A stretch of 64,000 nucleotides of DNA from Sphingobacterium yanglingense (GTDB lineage Bacteria > Bacteroidota > Bacteroidia > Sphingobacteriales > Sphingobacteriaceae), in NCBI RefSeq assembly GCF_004363245.1, contig NZ_SNYV01000011.1, positions 186,001 through 250,000 on the forward strand. Direction: 5' to 3'. Each line of letters begins with the position of its first letter. Within the stretch, counting starts at the first letter, position 1. The notes under the pieces were generated by a model. It searched no databases and had not been told where the DNA came from. It saw only the letters and a list, made by a program, of their open reading frames with translations. This document shows positions 1 through 8,825 of this stretch, one piece after another. A program made the translations under genes and the position numbers.

Positions 1-192
1 AAGATTTATACAAGTCTTAAACTGCCGGTAAATGACCTGATAACAGTAAAATCAAGCCTTTTTGAAGTAGAGATTCCAAAAAATATTGATTGGACTGATA
101 TAAAATCCCTTCAGGATTTTCTAGTCACAATAGGTATCCAGTTAATAAAAGTCGAAAAGGATATTCCCACTATTACATTTAAAAAAGTATGA
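1..192 (+). CDS. C-terminal 63 residues of an unidentified protein
   Basis: An open frame enters from the window edge and ends at TGA 190-192. Visible residues include a stretch of alternating hydrophobic and charged residues followed by LQDFLVTIGIQLIKVEK and a beta-like end (PTITFKKV). The end vaguely recalls the C-terminus of DUF3738/TIGR03435-type proteins, which can accompany SusCD and TlpA genes, but too little is present to assign a family. Its stop overlaps the start of the following SusC gene as ATGA, so the two are probably co-transcribed and translationally coupled. Confidence 0.6.
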   Translation, partial: KIYTSLKLPVNDLITVKSSLFEVEIPKNIDWTDIKSLQDFLVTIGIQLIKVEKDIPTITFKKV

Positions 193-3100
193 TTTGCAAG
201 ATGGAAAAAAATGTAGCCCTTCTAGTTTTAATATTTTTTGGAAGTTTACTACCTATTCAAGTATTGAAGGCAAGATCGTATGCTGGTAATTCTAATATAC
301 CGTTTATGGATATTGATCAAATAAATTCCAAAGATGTCACAGTTACCGATTCGTTGCGTATTCGTCACATTGGCTATCATGATAAAACTATTTCAATAGA
401 TAGTTCTGGTGTCAAATTGACCATAGGTTTGTCCGCCAAGTCAAAGGAAATCGAAGAAGTACGGGTCCAGACAGGCTATCAATCGCTTAGAGCTGACCAG
501 CTGTCCGGATCGGCTCAGGTGCTCAATGAGTCGCAGCTCAATCAAAATGTAGGTAGCAATATCTTGGACAGACTCAACCACGTCGCCAATGCGGTATTCT
601 TTGATAACCAGTTACAGGCCTCGGACAATCAAAAGTTGAATTTCTCGATACGTGGTCTCAGTACAATAAATGGCGTTAGGGATCCCTTGATTGTGTTGGA
701 TGGCTTTATCTATGAGGGCGCCATACAGAATATAGATCCTAATAATATTGAAAGCATTACGATTCTTAAAGATGCCGCCGCAAGTGCCATCTGGGGAACA
801 CGTGCAGGTAATGGTGTACTGGTCATTAAAAGCAAAAATGCTAAGGCCACAGACGGCCGTACAAATGTGACCCTGAACAAGTCCATTCAATTCGCACAAA
901 AACCTGATCTGTACGATGTATATCAAATGCCTGCAGAGGAGTTTATAGAAATAGAAAAAATGCTCTTTAAAAATGGGTATTATGATCGTAATATACGCCG
1001 TAGCCCGTTTAGTGCACTCACACCTGTGGTTAGCCTGCTCCAACAGCATAAGACTGGTAAAATAGACGGTGGACTGCTTGATCAACGTTTGACAGCTCTT
1101 AAAAATATAGATAGCAGAAGTGATTATATGGACTATTTCATGGAGTACCCACTACTGGATCAATATGCACTTTCATTATCAAATGGGACAGAAAAAAACA
1201 AAATTCACCTCGCGGTAGGTTATACCTTTGATAAAAATCAATACGGTGCGAAAAATAAAAAAATAAATATTGATTTTAATGACCGGATGATGCTCCTGCC
1301 CAAGCTTCATCTGGATATTGGTTTTAAATACACCAATGCGAAGAATCATGCTGGTAAACCTGCATTCGAAACATTCAGGTACCGCAATATACGTGCGCCG
1401 TATATGGATCTGGTAGACGCTGATGGAAATGGTCTAGTACTTGAAACCACATATGATAAAATATATACAGACAATTACTTGCCCGGTAAACTTCTGTCAT
1501 GGGACTATGTCCCCTTTGAAGATTACAGATATGTTGACAATAGGTCTATACGCAATGAATATCTAGGGCAGGCACAGTTGTCTTATAAAATATTGCCATT
1601 TATCGATTTGGTCCTGGCTTATCAGATCCAGAATCAGATGGCATCCGACAATGTAAGGAATGGATTGGATAGTTACTACACAAGGGTCATGATCAACTCC
1701 TATGCGAGCTATAACGAAGCTACAGACCGTATGGAGTATCCCGTTCCCATGGGGGATATTGTATTAAAAAACAATGTAAATATCAGGTCCTACAATTGGC
1801 GGGGACAGATCAATGTCAATAAGGTTTGGGACAAGTTCGAGCTATCGGGTATAGTGGGAGCTGAAGTAAGGGAAAGTAAAACTGATGGGGAGTCGAGCAC
1901 ACTTTACGGATATACCTCTGACCCTCTTAACAATGCCGCAATAGACTTCGTATCTGATTTTCCTATAGGGATTAGCTATAGTACCAGCATAATTCCTGGC
2001 AGACCCGTACTGAATAGCAGTATAAACAGATTTGTGTCTACTTATTCCAATTGGAATGTGGAATATAATAAAAGACTAGGGGCTACCGCAAGTGTAAGGC
2101 GTGATGCTGCGAATATATTCGGGGTGGCAGCAAATGATAAATGGTCTCCTTTTTGGTCAGTGGGAGCCTACCTGCATGTGCCAGATCAGTGGATCAAGGG
2201 GGCAAAAGCAGATCGGCTAAAGGTAAGGGCATCCTATGGTGTGAGTGGCAATGTAGATCTTCGAAAAACGGCATTGCCTGTGGCTGAATCGACGACATTC
2301 AACTATTCGCCCTACTCTGGATTGATCATCGCTCAGCTAAACGATCCTTATTTGCGTTGGGAAAAGATCAAAACGTTCAATGTTGGCTTAGATCTATCTT
2401 TTTTGGATGGCCGCATCCGTGGATCAATTGATCATTATCAAAAGCGTGGTACAGACTTGTATGGTTTGACAGGCTACGATTATACAACATGGGGCTATCA
2501 GTCTTTTATCACTAAAAATGTCGCCAGCATGGATGGCCGGGGAACTGATCTTGTGATTGAGACTGATAATATCCGGGGAAAATTTTCATGGTCAACGATC
2601 TACAATTTAGCCTGGAACAAAAGCAAAACTAGAACATATTATGCCGCCAATGGAATGAATGTGAGCAGCTTTTTGGACATAGGATCGTCGATTACCCCTG
2701 TTCCGGATTATCCATTATATGGCATTGCAGGGTACAGGTCTGCCGGGCTGGATGCAAAGGGAAATCCTCAGGGTTTTCTAAATGGTGTTCCCAGTACTGA
2801 TTATACCGCTATTAGAAGACAGCCTCTCGATCTAGGAGAAAACGGAAATATTATTTTTAAAGGATCGTCCAAACCGCAGGTATTTGGATCCATAATAAAT
2901 AAGTTTTCTTTCAAAAATTGGGCGTTGGCGGTGAACGCTTCTTTTTATGGTGATTATTATTTCATGAAAAATACGACCAGCTACACCCAGCTGTTTTCTA
3001 ATGGAAAGGCCTATGCGGATTTTGAAAAGCGATGGCAAAAACAAGGAGATGAATCACACACTGTAGTACCAGCGCTGATCTATCCAGCTGATCAATTGCG

Positions 3101-3338
3101 GGATAGTTTTTATCGGTTAGCTGAATCCAATATACTTCGGGCTGATCATATTCGCCTAGAATATGTTCGTTTGTCATATGCAAGTGCTATTAAAAATAGA
3201 GCAAAATTGGAATGCTTTGCTAATGTTTCCAATCTGGGATTGTTGTGGGTATCCAATAAAGAAAAAATAGACCCATTGTATCAGGACAAAGTTAAGCCGC
3301 CCCTAACATTTACGTTTGGTACATCTGTAAAATTTTAA
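189..3338 (+). CDS. SusC/RagA-family TonB-dependent outer-membrane transporter
   Basis: A 1049-residue SusC-like protein. A signal peptide (about residues 5-28, ending near VLKA) is followed by a short, degenerate remnant of the carboxypeptidase-regulatory-like domain, the junction EEVRVQTGYQS, a plug with the family signature SITILKDAAASAIWGTRAGNGVLVI (about residues 185-215) and a beta-barrel ending in FGTSVKF. There is no STN domain, so it is not expected to signal to a FecR protein, and no sigma/FecR pair is visible upstream. Two starts are possible: ATG 189, overlapping the previous stop, or ATG 201, which gives a cleaner signal peptide. The plug and the SIWG motif resemble the SusC at 53323-56730, suggesting paralogues. 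It pairs with the SusD gene 9 bp downstream. The substrate is unknown. Confidence 0.93.
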   Translation: MICKMEKNVALLVLIFFGSLLPIQVLKARSYAGNSNIPFMDIDQINSKDVTVTDSLRIRHIGYHDKTISIDSSGVKLTIGLSAKSKEIEEVRVQTGYQSLRADQLSGSAQVLNESQLNQNVGSNILDRLNHVANAVFFDNQLQASDNQKLNFSIRGLSTINGVRDPLIVLDGFIYEGAIQNIDPNNIESITILKDAAASAIWGTRAGNGVLVIKSKNAKATDGRTNVTLNKSIQFAQKPDLYDVYQMPAEEFIEIEKMLFKNGYYDRNIRRSPFSALTPVVSLLQQHKTGKIDGGLLDQRLTALKNIDSRSDYMDYFMEYPLLDQYALSLSNGTEKNKIHLAVGYTFDKNQYGAKNKKINIDFNDRMMLLPKLHLDIGFKYTNAKNHAGKPAFETFRYRNIRAPYMDLVDADGNGLVLETTYDKIYTDNYLPGKLLSWDYVPFEDYRYVDNRSIRNEYLGQAQLSYKILPFIDLVLAYQIQNQMASDNVRNGLDSYYTRVMINSYASYNEATDRMEYPVPMGDIVLKNNVNIRSYNWRGQINVNKVWDKFELSGIVGAEVRESKTDGESSTLYGYTSDPLNNAAIDFVSDFPIGISYSTSIIPGRPVLNSSINRFVSTYSNWNVEYNKRLGATASVRRDAANIFGVAANDKWSPFWSVGAYLHVPDQWIKGAKADRLKVRASYGVSGNVDLRKTALPVAESTTFNYSPYSGLIIAQLNDPYLRWEKIKTFNVGLDLSFLDGRIRGSIDHYQKRGTDLYGLTGYDYTTWGYQSFITKNVASMDGRGTDLVIETDNIRGKFSWSTIYNLAWNKSKTRTYYAANGMNVSSFLDIGSSITPVPDYPLYGIAGYRSAGLDAKGNPQGFLNGVPSTDYTAIRRQPLDLGENGNIIFKGSSKPQVFGSIINKFSFKNWALAVNASFYGDYYFMKNTTSYTQLFSNGKAYADFEKRWQKQGDESHTVVPALIYPADQLRDSFYRLAESNILRADHIRLEYVRLSYASAIKNRAKLECFANVSNLGLLWVSNKEKIDPLYQDKVKPPLTFTFGTSVKF

Positions 3339-3347
3339 TTTTTTAAC

Positions 3348-4694
3348 ATGTTAAGATCAAGACTAATCTATATCCTGCTTTTTTTTATTTTAATGTCCTG
3401 TAAAGATTATCTGGACATTAAGTCGAACAGTGGATTGGCAACGCCAGACAATTTCGAGGCGATGCAACGAATATTGGACAATATGGAAGTGATGAACATC
3501 AGTACAAATCCACTTGGGGAAGCGTCATCAGATAATTATTTTTTAACCCTTCAATCTTATAATTCCTTAGGGATGCGATCTCAAGAGGCATATACTTGGC
3601 GTATCATCGATAATAATTTCCCCAACGATTGGGCAACGAGTTACCTCACTGTATATCATAGTAATATTGTGCTTGATAATTTAAAGAGTATTCAAATTAA
3701 TGATGCGAATAAAGAAACATGGAGCCAGCTAGCGGGTGCCGCATATTTTTATAGATCTTATGCTTATCTGTCGCTGTTATGGACTTATGCAAAGGGATAT
3801 GAGGAGAGTGAAAAGGATCTTTATCCCGGTATTGTGCTTCGAGTGGATGCAGATCCATATAAACCGTCTGAACGTTCCTCGATAGCAGCGTGTTATAATA
3901 CCGTTATCCACGATCTGGAACGATCGATACCCCTTCTGCCGCGGCAATCGGAGCATGTCTTGCGACCATCTAAGGCGGCCGCTTATGGACTATTGGCCCG
4001 AACATATCTGTCCATGGGACACTATATTAAATCTGAAATTTATGCAGATTCAGCATGGATGATCTCAGCTAAACTGATAGATTATAATATGCTGGATGCT
4101 AATACACAATTCCCCTTTGAACGGTATAATATAGAAACTACCTTTTTTAGTCAGATGAGTACGACCCTGCCAGGAATGAATTATTATAATGCCTTAGTAG
4201 ATACCACTCTATACAAATCGTACAATAAGGATGATCTGCGTCTGAAATTATTTTTTGCTCAAGGATCAGATGGTTACTATCAGTTTAAAGGTAGCTATGC
4301 TGGTGCCTCGGATTTCTTTACTGGAATCACATCCGCTGAGATCTTACTGATGCGGGCCGAATCTTATATTCGTAACGGTCGGATAGAAAGGGGGCTTTCA
4401 GATTTAAACCATCTGATGCGCCATCGTTACGCGACAGGGAAATATAAGGATCTGGAGGGACTCAGTCAAGAAGATGCGTTGGAAAGTGTCTTATGTGAAC
4501 GGCGCAAAGAGTTGCTGTTTCGTGGACTGCGCTGGATGGATGTGAAACGGTTAAATTTGGAAGGGCGAAATATTGTTTTAAAAAGACAGATACTCGAGGG
4601 GGTATTAGAATTGGTTCCAAATAGCAACCGTTATGCATTGCCAATCCCGACTGATGTTGTTGACAGGACCGGAATACCACAAAATCCACAATAA
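3348..4694 (+). CDS. SusD/RagB-family nutrient-binding lipoprotein
   Basis: A 448-residue lipoprotein with a type II signal peptide (lipobox around LMSCKDY, Cys17), giving the usual CxDYLDIK start of SusD proteins. The C-terminus carries the family pattern RRKELLFRGLRWMDVKRLN and ends in IPQNPQ. It should form the extracellular lid of the transporter encoded just upstream and bind its ligand. Its middle and end resemble the SusD at 56748-58103 (GIRW/GLRW, EPNSSRY/VPNSNRY, IPQNPR/Q), supporting paralogy of the two pairs. A terminator-like hairpin follows within 70 bp. Confidence 0.93.
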   Translation: MLRSRLIYILLFFILMSCKDYLDIKSNSGLATPDNFEAMQRILDNMEVMNISTNPLGEASSDNYFLTLQSYNSLGMRSQEAYTWRIIDNNFPNDWATSYLTVYHSNIVLDNLKSIQINDANKETWSQLAGAAYFYRSYAYLSLLWTYAKGYEESEKDLYPGIVLRVDADPYKPSERSSIAACYNTVIHDLERSIPLLPRQSEHVLRPSKAAAYGLLARTYLSMGHYIKSEIYADSAWMISAKLIDYNMLDANTQFPFERYNIETTFFSQMSTTLPGMNYYNALVDTTLYKSYNKDDLRLKLFFAQGSDGYYQFKGSYAGASDFFTGITSAEILLMRAESYIRNGRIERGLSDLNHLMRHRYATGKYKDLEGLSQEDALESVLCERRKELLFRGLRWMDVKRLNLEGRNIVLKRQILEGVLELVPNSNRYALPIPTDVVDRTGIPQNPQ

Positions 4695-4762
4695 ATCTTT
4701 TAATTCTCTTCTATGTGGTACATTTTTCAACTCATACCTGTTATAAAAATCACTAAGATTTT

Positions 4763-4797
4763 AAAAGCTGTCCCGCATCTAGTTCGGGATGGCTTTT
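4763..4797 (+). terminator. Rho-independent-type terminator after SusCD pair
   Basis: Arms AAAAGCTGTCCCG and CGGGATGGCTTTT pair across a short loop with one mismatch or wobble, and T-rich sequence follows. It lies just after the SusD stop and probably ends that operon. Confidence 0.65.
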
Positions 4798-5014
4798 ATA
4801 ATACTTTTTGTTTTTTTAATTGACGGTTCACATCTTAAAAGTCCCTCAATATGTGCTACAAACGATACATCTTATAAGTCTATTTAAATTTCACTATTTC
4901 TAGACACTGCATTACACCCTACCACCGGTTTTCTTGTTTGTTACATTTATTTATTTTTTACTTAGTAATTTTCTTCAAATTGTTTTTTCGAATGCTAGAA
5001 ATCGATGTCGTGAT

Positions 5015-5073
5015 AGGTCGTGAGGATGGCAAAGATATTGAATACGAGATAGTGTCCTTAGTCATAGATCATT
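5015..5073 (+). repeat. Relic of the lipoprotein gene 3' end (copy 1 of 59-bp direct repeat)
   Basis: The first 38 bases are identical to 8571-8608, which encode the last codons (VVRMAKILNTR, stop) of the SecD-like lipoprotein; the next 21 bases are mostly identical to 8609-8629. In the coding frame a TAG (5014-5016) sits immediately upstream, so this is a fragment and not an expressed gene. Confidence 0.85.
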
Positions 5074-5204
5074 CGCTTTAAATACCCTGTTTTTTGTTTT
5101 AATCCCCGATTGTGTAGAATGAAAAAGATAACAAACAATCTAAAATTATTTAACGGAAAAGGCGACTGTGTTTAAATGAATTTCAGCTATTTTATCCTTT
5201 ATCC

Positions 5205-5232
5205 AGCACTATTCCTTTGAGTAGTGCTTTTT
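5205..5232 (+). terminator. Terminator-like hairpin
   Basis: Perfect 7-bp arms AGCACTA and TAGTGCT around a 10-nt loop, ending in a run of five T. No intact gene precedes it, so it may be the terminator of the lost gene whose relic lies at 5015-5073. Confidence 0.55.
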
Positions 5233-5463
5233 CTAATCTTCATCTTTCTGGTTATTTTTAAAGGGGATAGGAGCTGGAGCAAGTGTAGAAGGTACTCCTT
5301 GCAAAGGAGCACCAGCAAGGCGTCAACCTGCAACGGTTTTGAATAGAGGAGTTACGCGAGCTACTCTGCCTTTTGGTGATCCAATGATTAAAAAAATATA
5401 TAGAGTGAGAAAATCATGTCGTCTCCCACCTTCCATTATAAATAATACTTTACTTTTACCTAC

Positions 5464-5498
5464 GTTCATTTATGAACACTGCATGTTCATAAATGAAC
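5464..5498. promoter_or_regulatory. Perfect 15-bp inverted repeat upstream of the permease
   Basis: Arms GTTCATTTATGAACA and TGTTCATAAATGAAC are exact reverse complements with a 5-nt spacer. Each arm is itself nearly palindromic (GTTCAT-TT-ATGAAC), the shape of a doubled operator for a dimeric repressor. It lies 100-134 bp before the permease start. T-rich sequence follows, so a weak AT-rich terminator is the alternative. Confidence 0.5.
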
Positions 5499-5597
5499 AT
5501 TGTTTTTATTTATTTTATTATTGTATTTTGTTGATTGTTAGCGCGTTGTGTATTTTGGCATTCTATTTATACATTATCCTTGTAATCAAGTTATTAA

Positions 5598-7970
5598 ATG
5601 CGCGTCATGGTGTTGAATGGTTTTATCAAAATTGCTTTTCGTAACCTGAAGAGAACGAAAGGGTTTACGGCAATAAATATTATTGGTTTGGCTGTTGGCA
5701 TGGCTTCAGCCATGCTTATTATCTTATGGGTTAGTTTTCAGTGGTCGTTTGATAAGATTTATCCGAAGGCAGCTTTACTCTATACCGTTGGATCAATCGA
5801 GCCCAGCAACGAGGGATTTGCTGTTTGGTTTTCGACGCCTAAACCATTAGCGGCGGCGGTTAAGAATGAAATTCCACAGGTCCGGGATGTCAGCAGGTTT
5901 AGTGGGGTCGACAGATTTCTTTTAACCGTAGGTAATAAAAAAATAATCTCAGGACGTGGTGCGTTTGTAGACTCAACGTTCTTAGGAATGTTTGATTTAC
6001 CGGTTTTGGCAGGTGACCCCGAAACAGCGTTAGTAAATCCGTCAAATATCGTCTTATCAAAAGGTATGGCAATATCTTTATTCGGTTCCACTGATATAAT
6101 TGGAAAGACAATCAAAGTGGATAGCGCAGAGGTAGTCCATGTTACGGCTGTTCTGGACGACATACCCAGCAATAGTCGTTTTTCAAAAAGCGAGTATTTT
6201 TTGCCATGGACATTCATGGAGAAGATAGGTTTTGCGGACCAAAGTTGGCATAATAGTTCTGTTGACCTATTTGTACTATTACATCCGAACGTCAATTTGG
6301 GCGAGGTACAGCAGAAGCTTAAAGGAATAACAAAGAAAAATGCAGATTTAAAGACAGAGAATTTTTTAAAACCAATTGGTGAAAGTTACCTCTATGATCA
6401 ATATAAGAATGGGATTGCATTAGGTGGTCGTATTGAAATGGTACGGGCCTTTATTATTATAGCTATCTTTATTTTACTGATCGCATGTATTAATTTTATG
6501 AACCTGAGTACTGCGCAGAGCGAGAGACGAGCAAAAGAAGTTGGAATACGAAAAGTTGTAGGAGCAGGCCGTAAGTCTTTAATAGGGCAGTTTCTTTCGG
6601 AATCTATATTATTGTCTTTTGTGTCTGGAATATTAGCATTACTGATAGCCTACTTCGTCCTACCTTCATTCGGACAGCTTGTAGGGAGTGCACTTATCCT
6701 TCCCTTATCAAATGTCTATTTTTGGTTTTCCTTTGTTGGATTCATACTTTTGACCGGCATCCTAGCGGGAAGTTATCCGGCATTTTTTATGTCTTCATTT
6801 CAACCTGTAAATGTGTTGAAAGGTAAGTTTATCCACATCCCGCAGAAATTGAATCCTCGAAAGATACTCGTTGTAATTCAATTTTCTATTGCGGTAGTAT
6901 TGATTATCGCTACGCTAGTTATCCGTCAGCAGCTACTGCATGCGCAGAATAGAGAAGTAGGCTTTGATAAGAAAAATCTTATCTATGTATCCGAGATTGG
7001 TGATATACCTAAAAATATGGAGTTGATAAAGAGGACGCTCTTAGAGCAGAATATCGCAATCTCCACCAGTAGAACGATGTCGCCAATAACCCAACGTTGG
7101 AGTGGATGGAATGGCTTTATTTGGGAAGGCAAAGATCCCAATAGTATTATTCAGTTTAATAGGCAGGCTACTGATGAAAAAATTGTAGCCACAGTAGGAT
7201 TACAGTTGATTGCAGGACGAGATTTTGATCTGGTCAAATTTCCAACGGACTCAATGTCTGCGATTATTAATGAAACTGCAGCCAAGGTCATGAATCTAGA
7301 AAATCCCATCGGCAATTATATCGTGGATGGTACAGATAAATTCACTATTATTGGTGTTGTTAAAGACTTTATACAAGAGTCTCCTTTCCGACCGGTATTG
7401 CCTACCGTCATCGAAGGAGCACATATGTGGTTAAGAACGCTTCATATTAAGTTCAATCCTCAATTGAGCACACAAGAGGCGCTTACTAAAACCGAAAAAA
7501 TTTTTAAGACTTACAATCCCAATTATCCCTTTGATTACCGTTTTCTGGATACGGAGTATGCGGAAAAGTTTAATGAAACACAAAAAACGGCAAGATTAGC
7601 AACTTTATTTGCAGTGCTGACTATCTTTATTTCTTGCCTCGGACTGTTTGGGTTGGCCGCTTATATGGCCGAAAGTAGAATCAAAGAAATCGGAATCAGA
7701 AAAGTATTAGGCGCTTCCGTATTTTCAGTTATGGCTATGCTTTCCAAAGAGTTCGTCATTTTAGTAATTATTTCTTGTATAATTGCATTCCCGATAGCTT
7801 ACTGGGCCATGGACCACTACATCAGTAGTTTTGGATACCGTAAAGAAATTGGATGGGATATTTTTGTAATTACTGGAGTTCTTACCTTGATGGTCGCTGT
7901 GCTTACAGTGAGTTTTCAATCTATCAAAGCATCGCTCGCCAACCCTGTAAATAGTCTCCGCAATGAATAG
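5598..7970 (+). CDS. FtsX/MacB-type ABC transporter permease
   Basis: A 790-residue permease of the duplicated FtsX/MacB type. It has the typical N-terminus (KIAFRNLKRTKGFTAINIIGLAVG), a MacB-like periplasmic domain, three membrane helices about residues 285-405 with the EVGIRKVVGAGR loop, a second periplasmic domain, and a last membrane block with KEIGIRKVLGAS. Two starts are possible, ATG 5598 and ATG 5607; the second fits the usual family start better. Such proteins export substrates or transmit force to the periplasm with a separate ATPase, but no ABC ATPase is encoded nearby, so its partner must be elsewhere. Substrate unknown. An inverted repeat upstream suggests specific regulation. 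Confidence 0.9.
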   Translation: MRVMVLNGFIKIAFRNLKRTKGFTAINIIGLAVGMASAMLIILWVSFQWSFDKIYPKAALLYTVGSIEPSNEGFAVWFSTPKPLAAAVKNEIPQVRDVSRFSGVDRFLLTVGNKKIISGRGAFVDSTFLGMFDLPVLAGDPETALVNPSNIVLSKGMAISLFGSTDIIGKTIKVDSAEVVHVTAVLDDIPSNSRFSKSEYFLPWTFMEKIGFADQSWHNSSVDLFVLLHPNVNLGEVQQKLKGITKKNADLKTENFLKPIGESYLYDQYKNGIALGGRIEMVRAFIIIAIFILLIACINFMNLSTAQSERRAKEVGIRKVVGAGRKSLIGQFLSESILLSFVSGILALLIAYFVLPSFGQLVGSALILPLSNVYFWFSFVGFILLTGILAGSYPAFFMSSFQPVNVLKGKFIHIPQKLNPRKILVVIQFSIAVVLIIATLVIRQQLLHAQNREVGFDKKNLIYVSEIGDIPKNMELIKRTLLEQNIAISTSRTMSPITQRWSGWNGFIWEGKDPNSIIQFNRQATDEKIVATVGLQLIAGRDFDLVKFPTDSMSAIINETAAKVMNLENPIGNYIVDGTDKFTIIGVVKDFIQESPFRPVLPTVIEGAHMWLRTLHIKFNPQLSTQEALTKTEKIFKTYNPNYPFDYRFLDTEYAEKFNETQKTARLATLFAVLTIFISCLGLFGLAAYMAESRIKEIGIRKVLGASVFSVMAMLSKEFVILVIISCIIAFPIAYWAMDHYISSFGYRKEIGWDIFVITGVLTLMVAVLTVSFQSIKASLANPVNSLRNE

Positions 7971-8077
7971 CATCAAATTTGGAGTACAGCATTGAAATCG
8001 GGAGTTTTGCCAAAGGTAATGATGTTTATAATCAATAAAATGCTTTCACCGTGACTTCGATAAATAATCTAAATATT

Positions 8078-8608
8078 GTGAATATAAAAGTAATTTGTAG
8101 CGTTGCGCTTGTTTTGATGGGCTCTTGCAGTATTTTCAAACCGCAAAAAGAAGAGTTCCCTCATAAAGCCTATACAACAGCAACTGCCACAGATGTACAA
8201 GGTCAGGATAGTGTAAGTAGCACTTCCGGCGGTTTTCAGCCCTTTACCGTAGATAGAGTAGATGGTTTTTATGCAGTCATTTCGTTTACCGAACCTTACC
8301 CTTATAGCGATGTCGTGCTTGGAGATCATCCACTGGTCAGTAGAGCTGAGATCAAAGAAGCAAAAGCTGCTGTAGAGCAGTATCAAAATCATCCCATAGT
8401 GGACATTGAGTTCACCAAAGAAGGAGCAGGAAAGTTTGAGAAATTAACAGAAGAGAATATAGGAAAACCCATCGCTATTGTTGTCGGAGGCAAGGTCGTG
8501 TCTATGCCCGTTGTACAGGGAATTATTTCAGGAGGGAAAGTTCACATTTCAGGGGGATTCTCCATGGAAGAGGTCGTGAGGATGGCAAAGATATTGAATA
8601 CGAGATAG
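8078..8608 (+). CDS. Lipoprotein with SecD-head-like domain
   Basis: A 176-residue predicted lipoprotein: n-region MNIK, a hydrophobic core and lipobox LMGSC. After a Ser/Thr-rich linker comes a domain resembling the periplasmic P1 head subdomain of SecD: VDIEFTKEGAGKFEKLTEENIGKPIAIVVGGKVVSMP, then GGKVHISGGFSMEEVVRMAKIL. SecD itself is a membrane protein several times larger; here only the head-like domain occurs, tethered by a lipid. GTG 8078 gives the compact signal peptide; an upstream in-frame GTG at 8051 would add nine residues. Function unknown; it need not act in secretion. A fragment of a second copy lies at 5015-5073, on the other side of the permease gene. Confidence 0.75.
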   Translation: MNIKVICSVALVLMGSCSIFKPQKEEFPHKAYTTATATDVQGQDSVSSTSGGFQPFTVDRVDGFYAVISFTEPYPYSDVVLGDHPLVSRAEIKEAKAAVEQYQNHPIVDIEFTKEGAGKFEKLTEENIGKPIAIVVGGKVVSMPVVQGIISGGKVHISGGFSMEEVVRMAKILNTR

Positions 8609-8629
8609 AGTCCCTCGTCATAGATTATT
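8571..8629 (+). repeat. Copy 2 of 59-bp direct repeat (intact gene end)
   Basis: Covers the last codons and stop of the SecD-like lipoprotein gene plus 21 bp downstream. It matches 5015-5073 (38 identical bases, then scattered differences). The two copies bracket the permease gene, about 3.5 kb apart. Confidence 0.85.
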
Positions 8630-8825
8630 CTATCCCGAGTTATTTCGTATGAGATATACCTGATAAAGTATACCTAAGTTTCCATTTTAGGTTTCGTCTT
8701 CAACGAAGATGAAAAATATTCAAAATCATCGCTCCCTAAATTTTCCTTTTTGAACTGTTCAAAGTTTTCTTTAAAATTGTCCGATAATCAATTTCTCCAA
8801 GACGATACACCTGGAATCAAATCAC

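Larger units (their letters stand above)
4695..5597. other. Long AT-rich intergenic region with gene relics
   Basis: A 903-bp stretch without a convincing intact gene. It holds the terminator at 4763-4797, a relic copy of the 3' end of the SecD-like lipoprotein gene (5015-5073), a second terminator-like hairpin (5205-5232), a coding-like stretch of about 5240-5400 without a usable start (plus frame reading GAGASVEGTPCKGAPARR) that I cannot assign, and a perfect inverted repeat (5464-5498). I read it as eroded sequence upstream of the permease gene. Confidence 0.5.

Noticed and set aside
612..1085. 157-codon minus-strand ORF inside SusC
   Set aside because: Antisense shadow of the SusC plug and early barrel region; no independent support.
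5120..5176. 18-codon frame starting MKKITNNLKLFNGKGDCV
   Set aside because: Leader-peptide-like by eye but very short, with no coupled gene and no other support.
5339..5644. 101-codon plus-strand ORF
   Set aside because: It starts at TTG, overlaps the inverted repeat 5464-5498 and the permease start, and its C-terminal half is low-complexity hydrophobic sequence from AT-rich DNA.
5780..6295. 171-codon minus-strand ORF inside the permease gene
   Set aside because: Antisense shadow of a well-supported FtsX/MacB-type coding region; no domain or start-site support.
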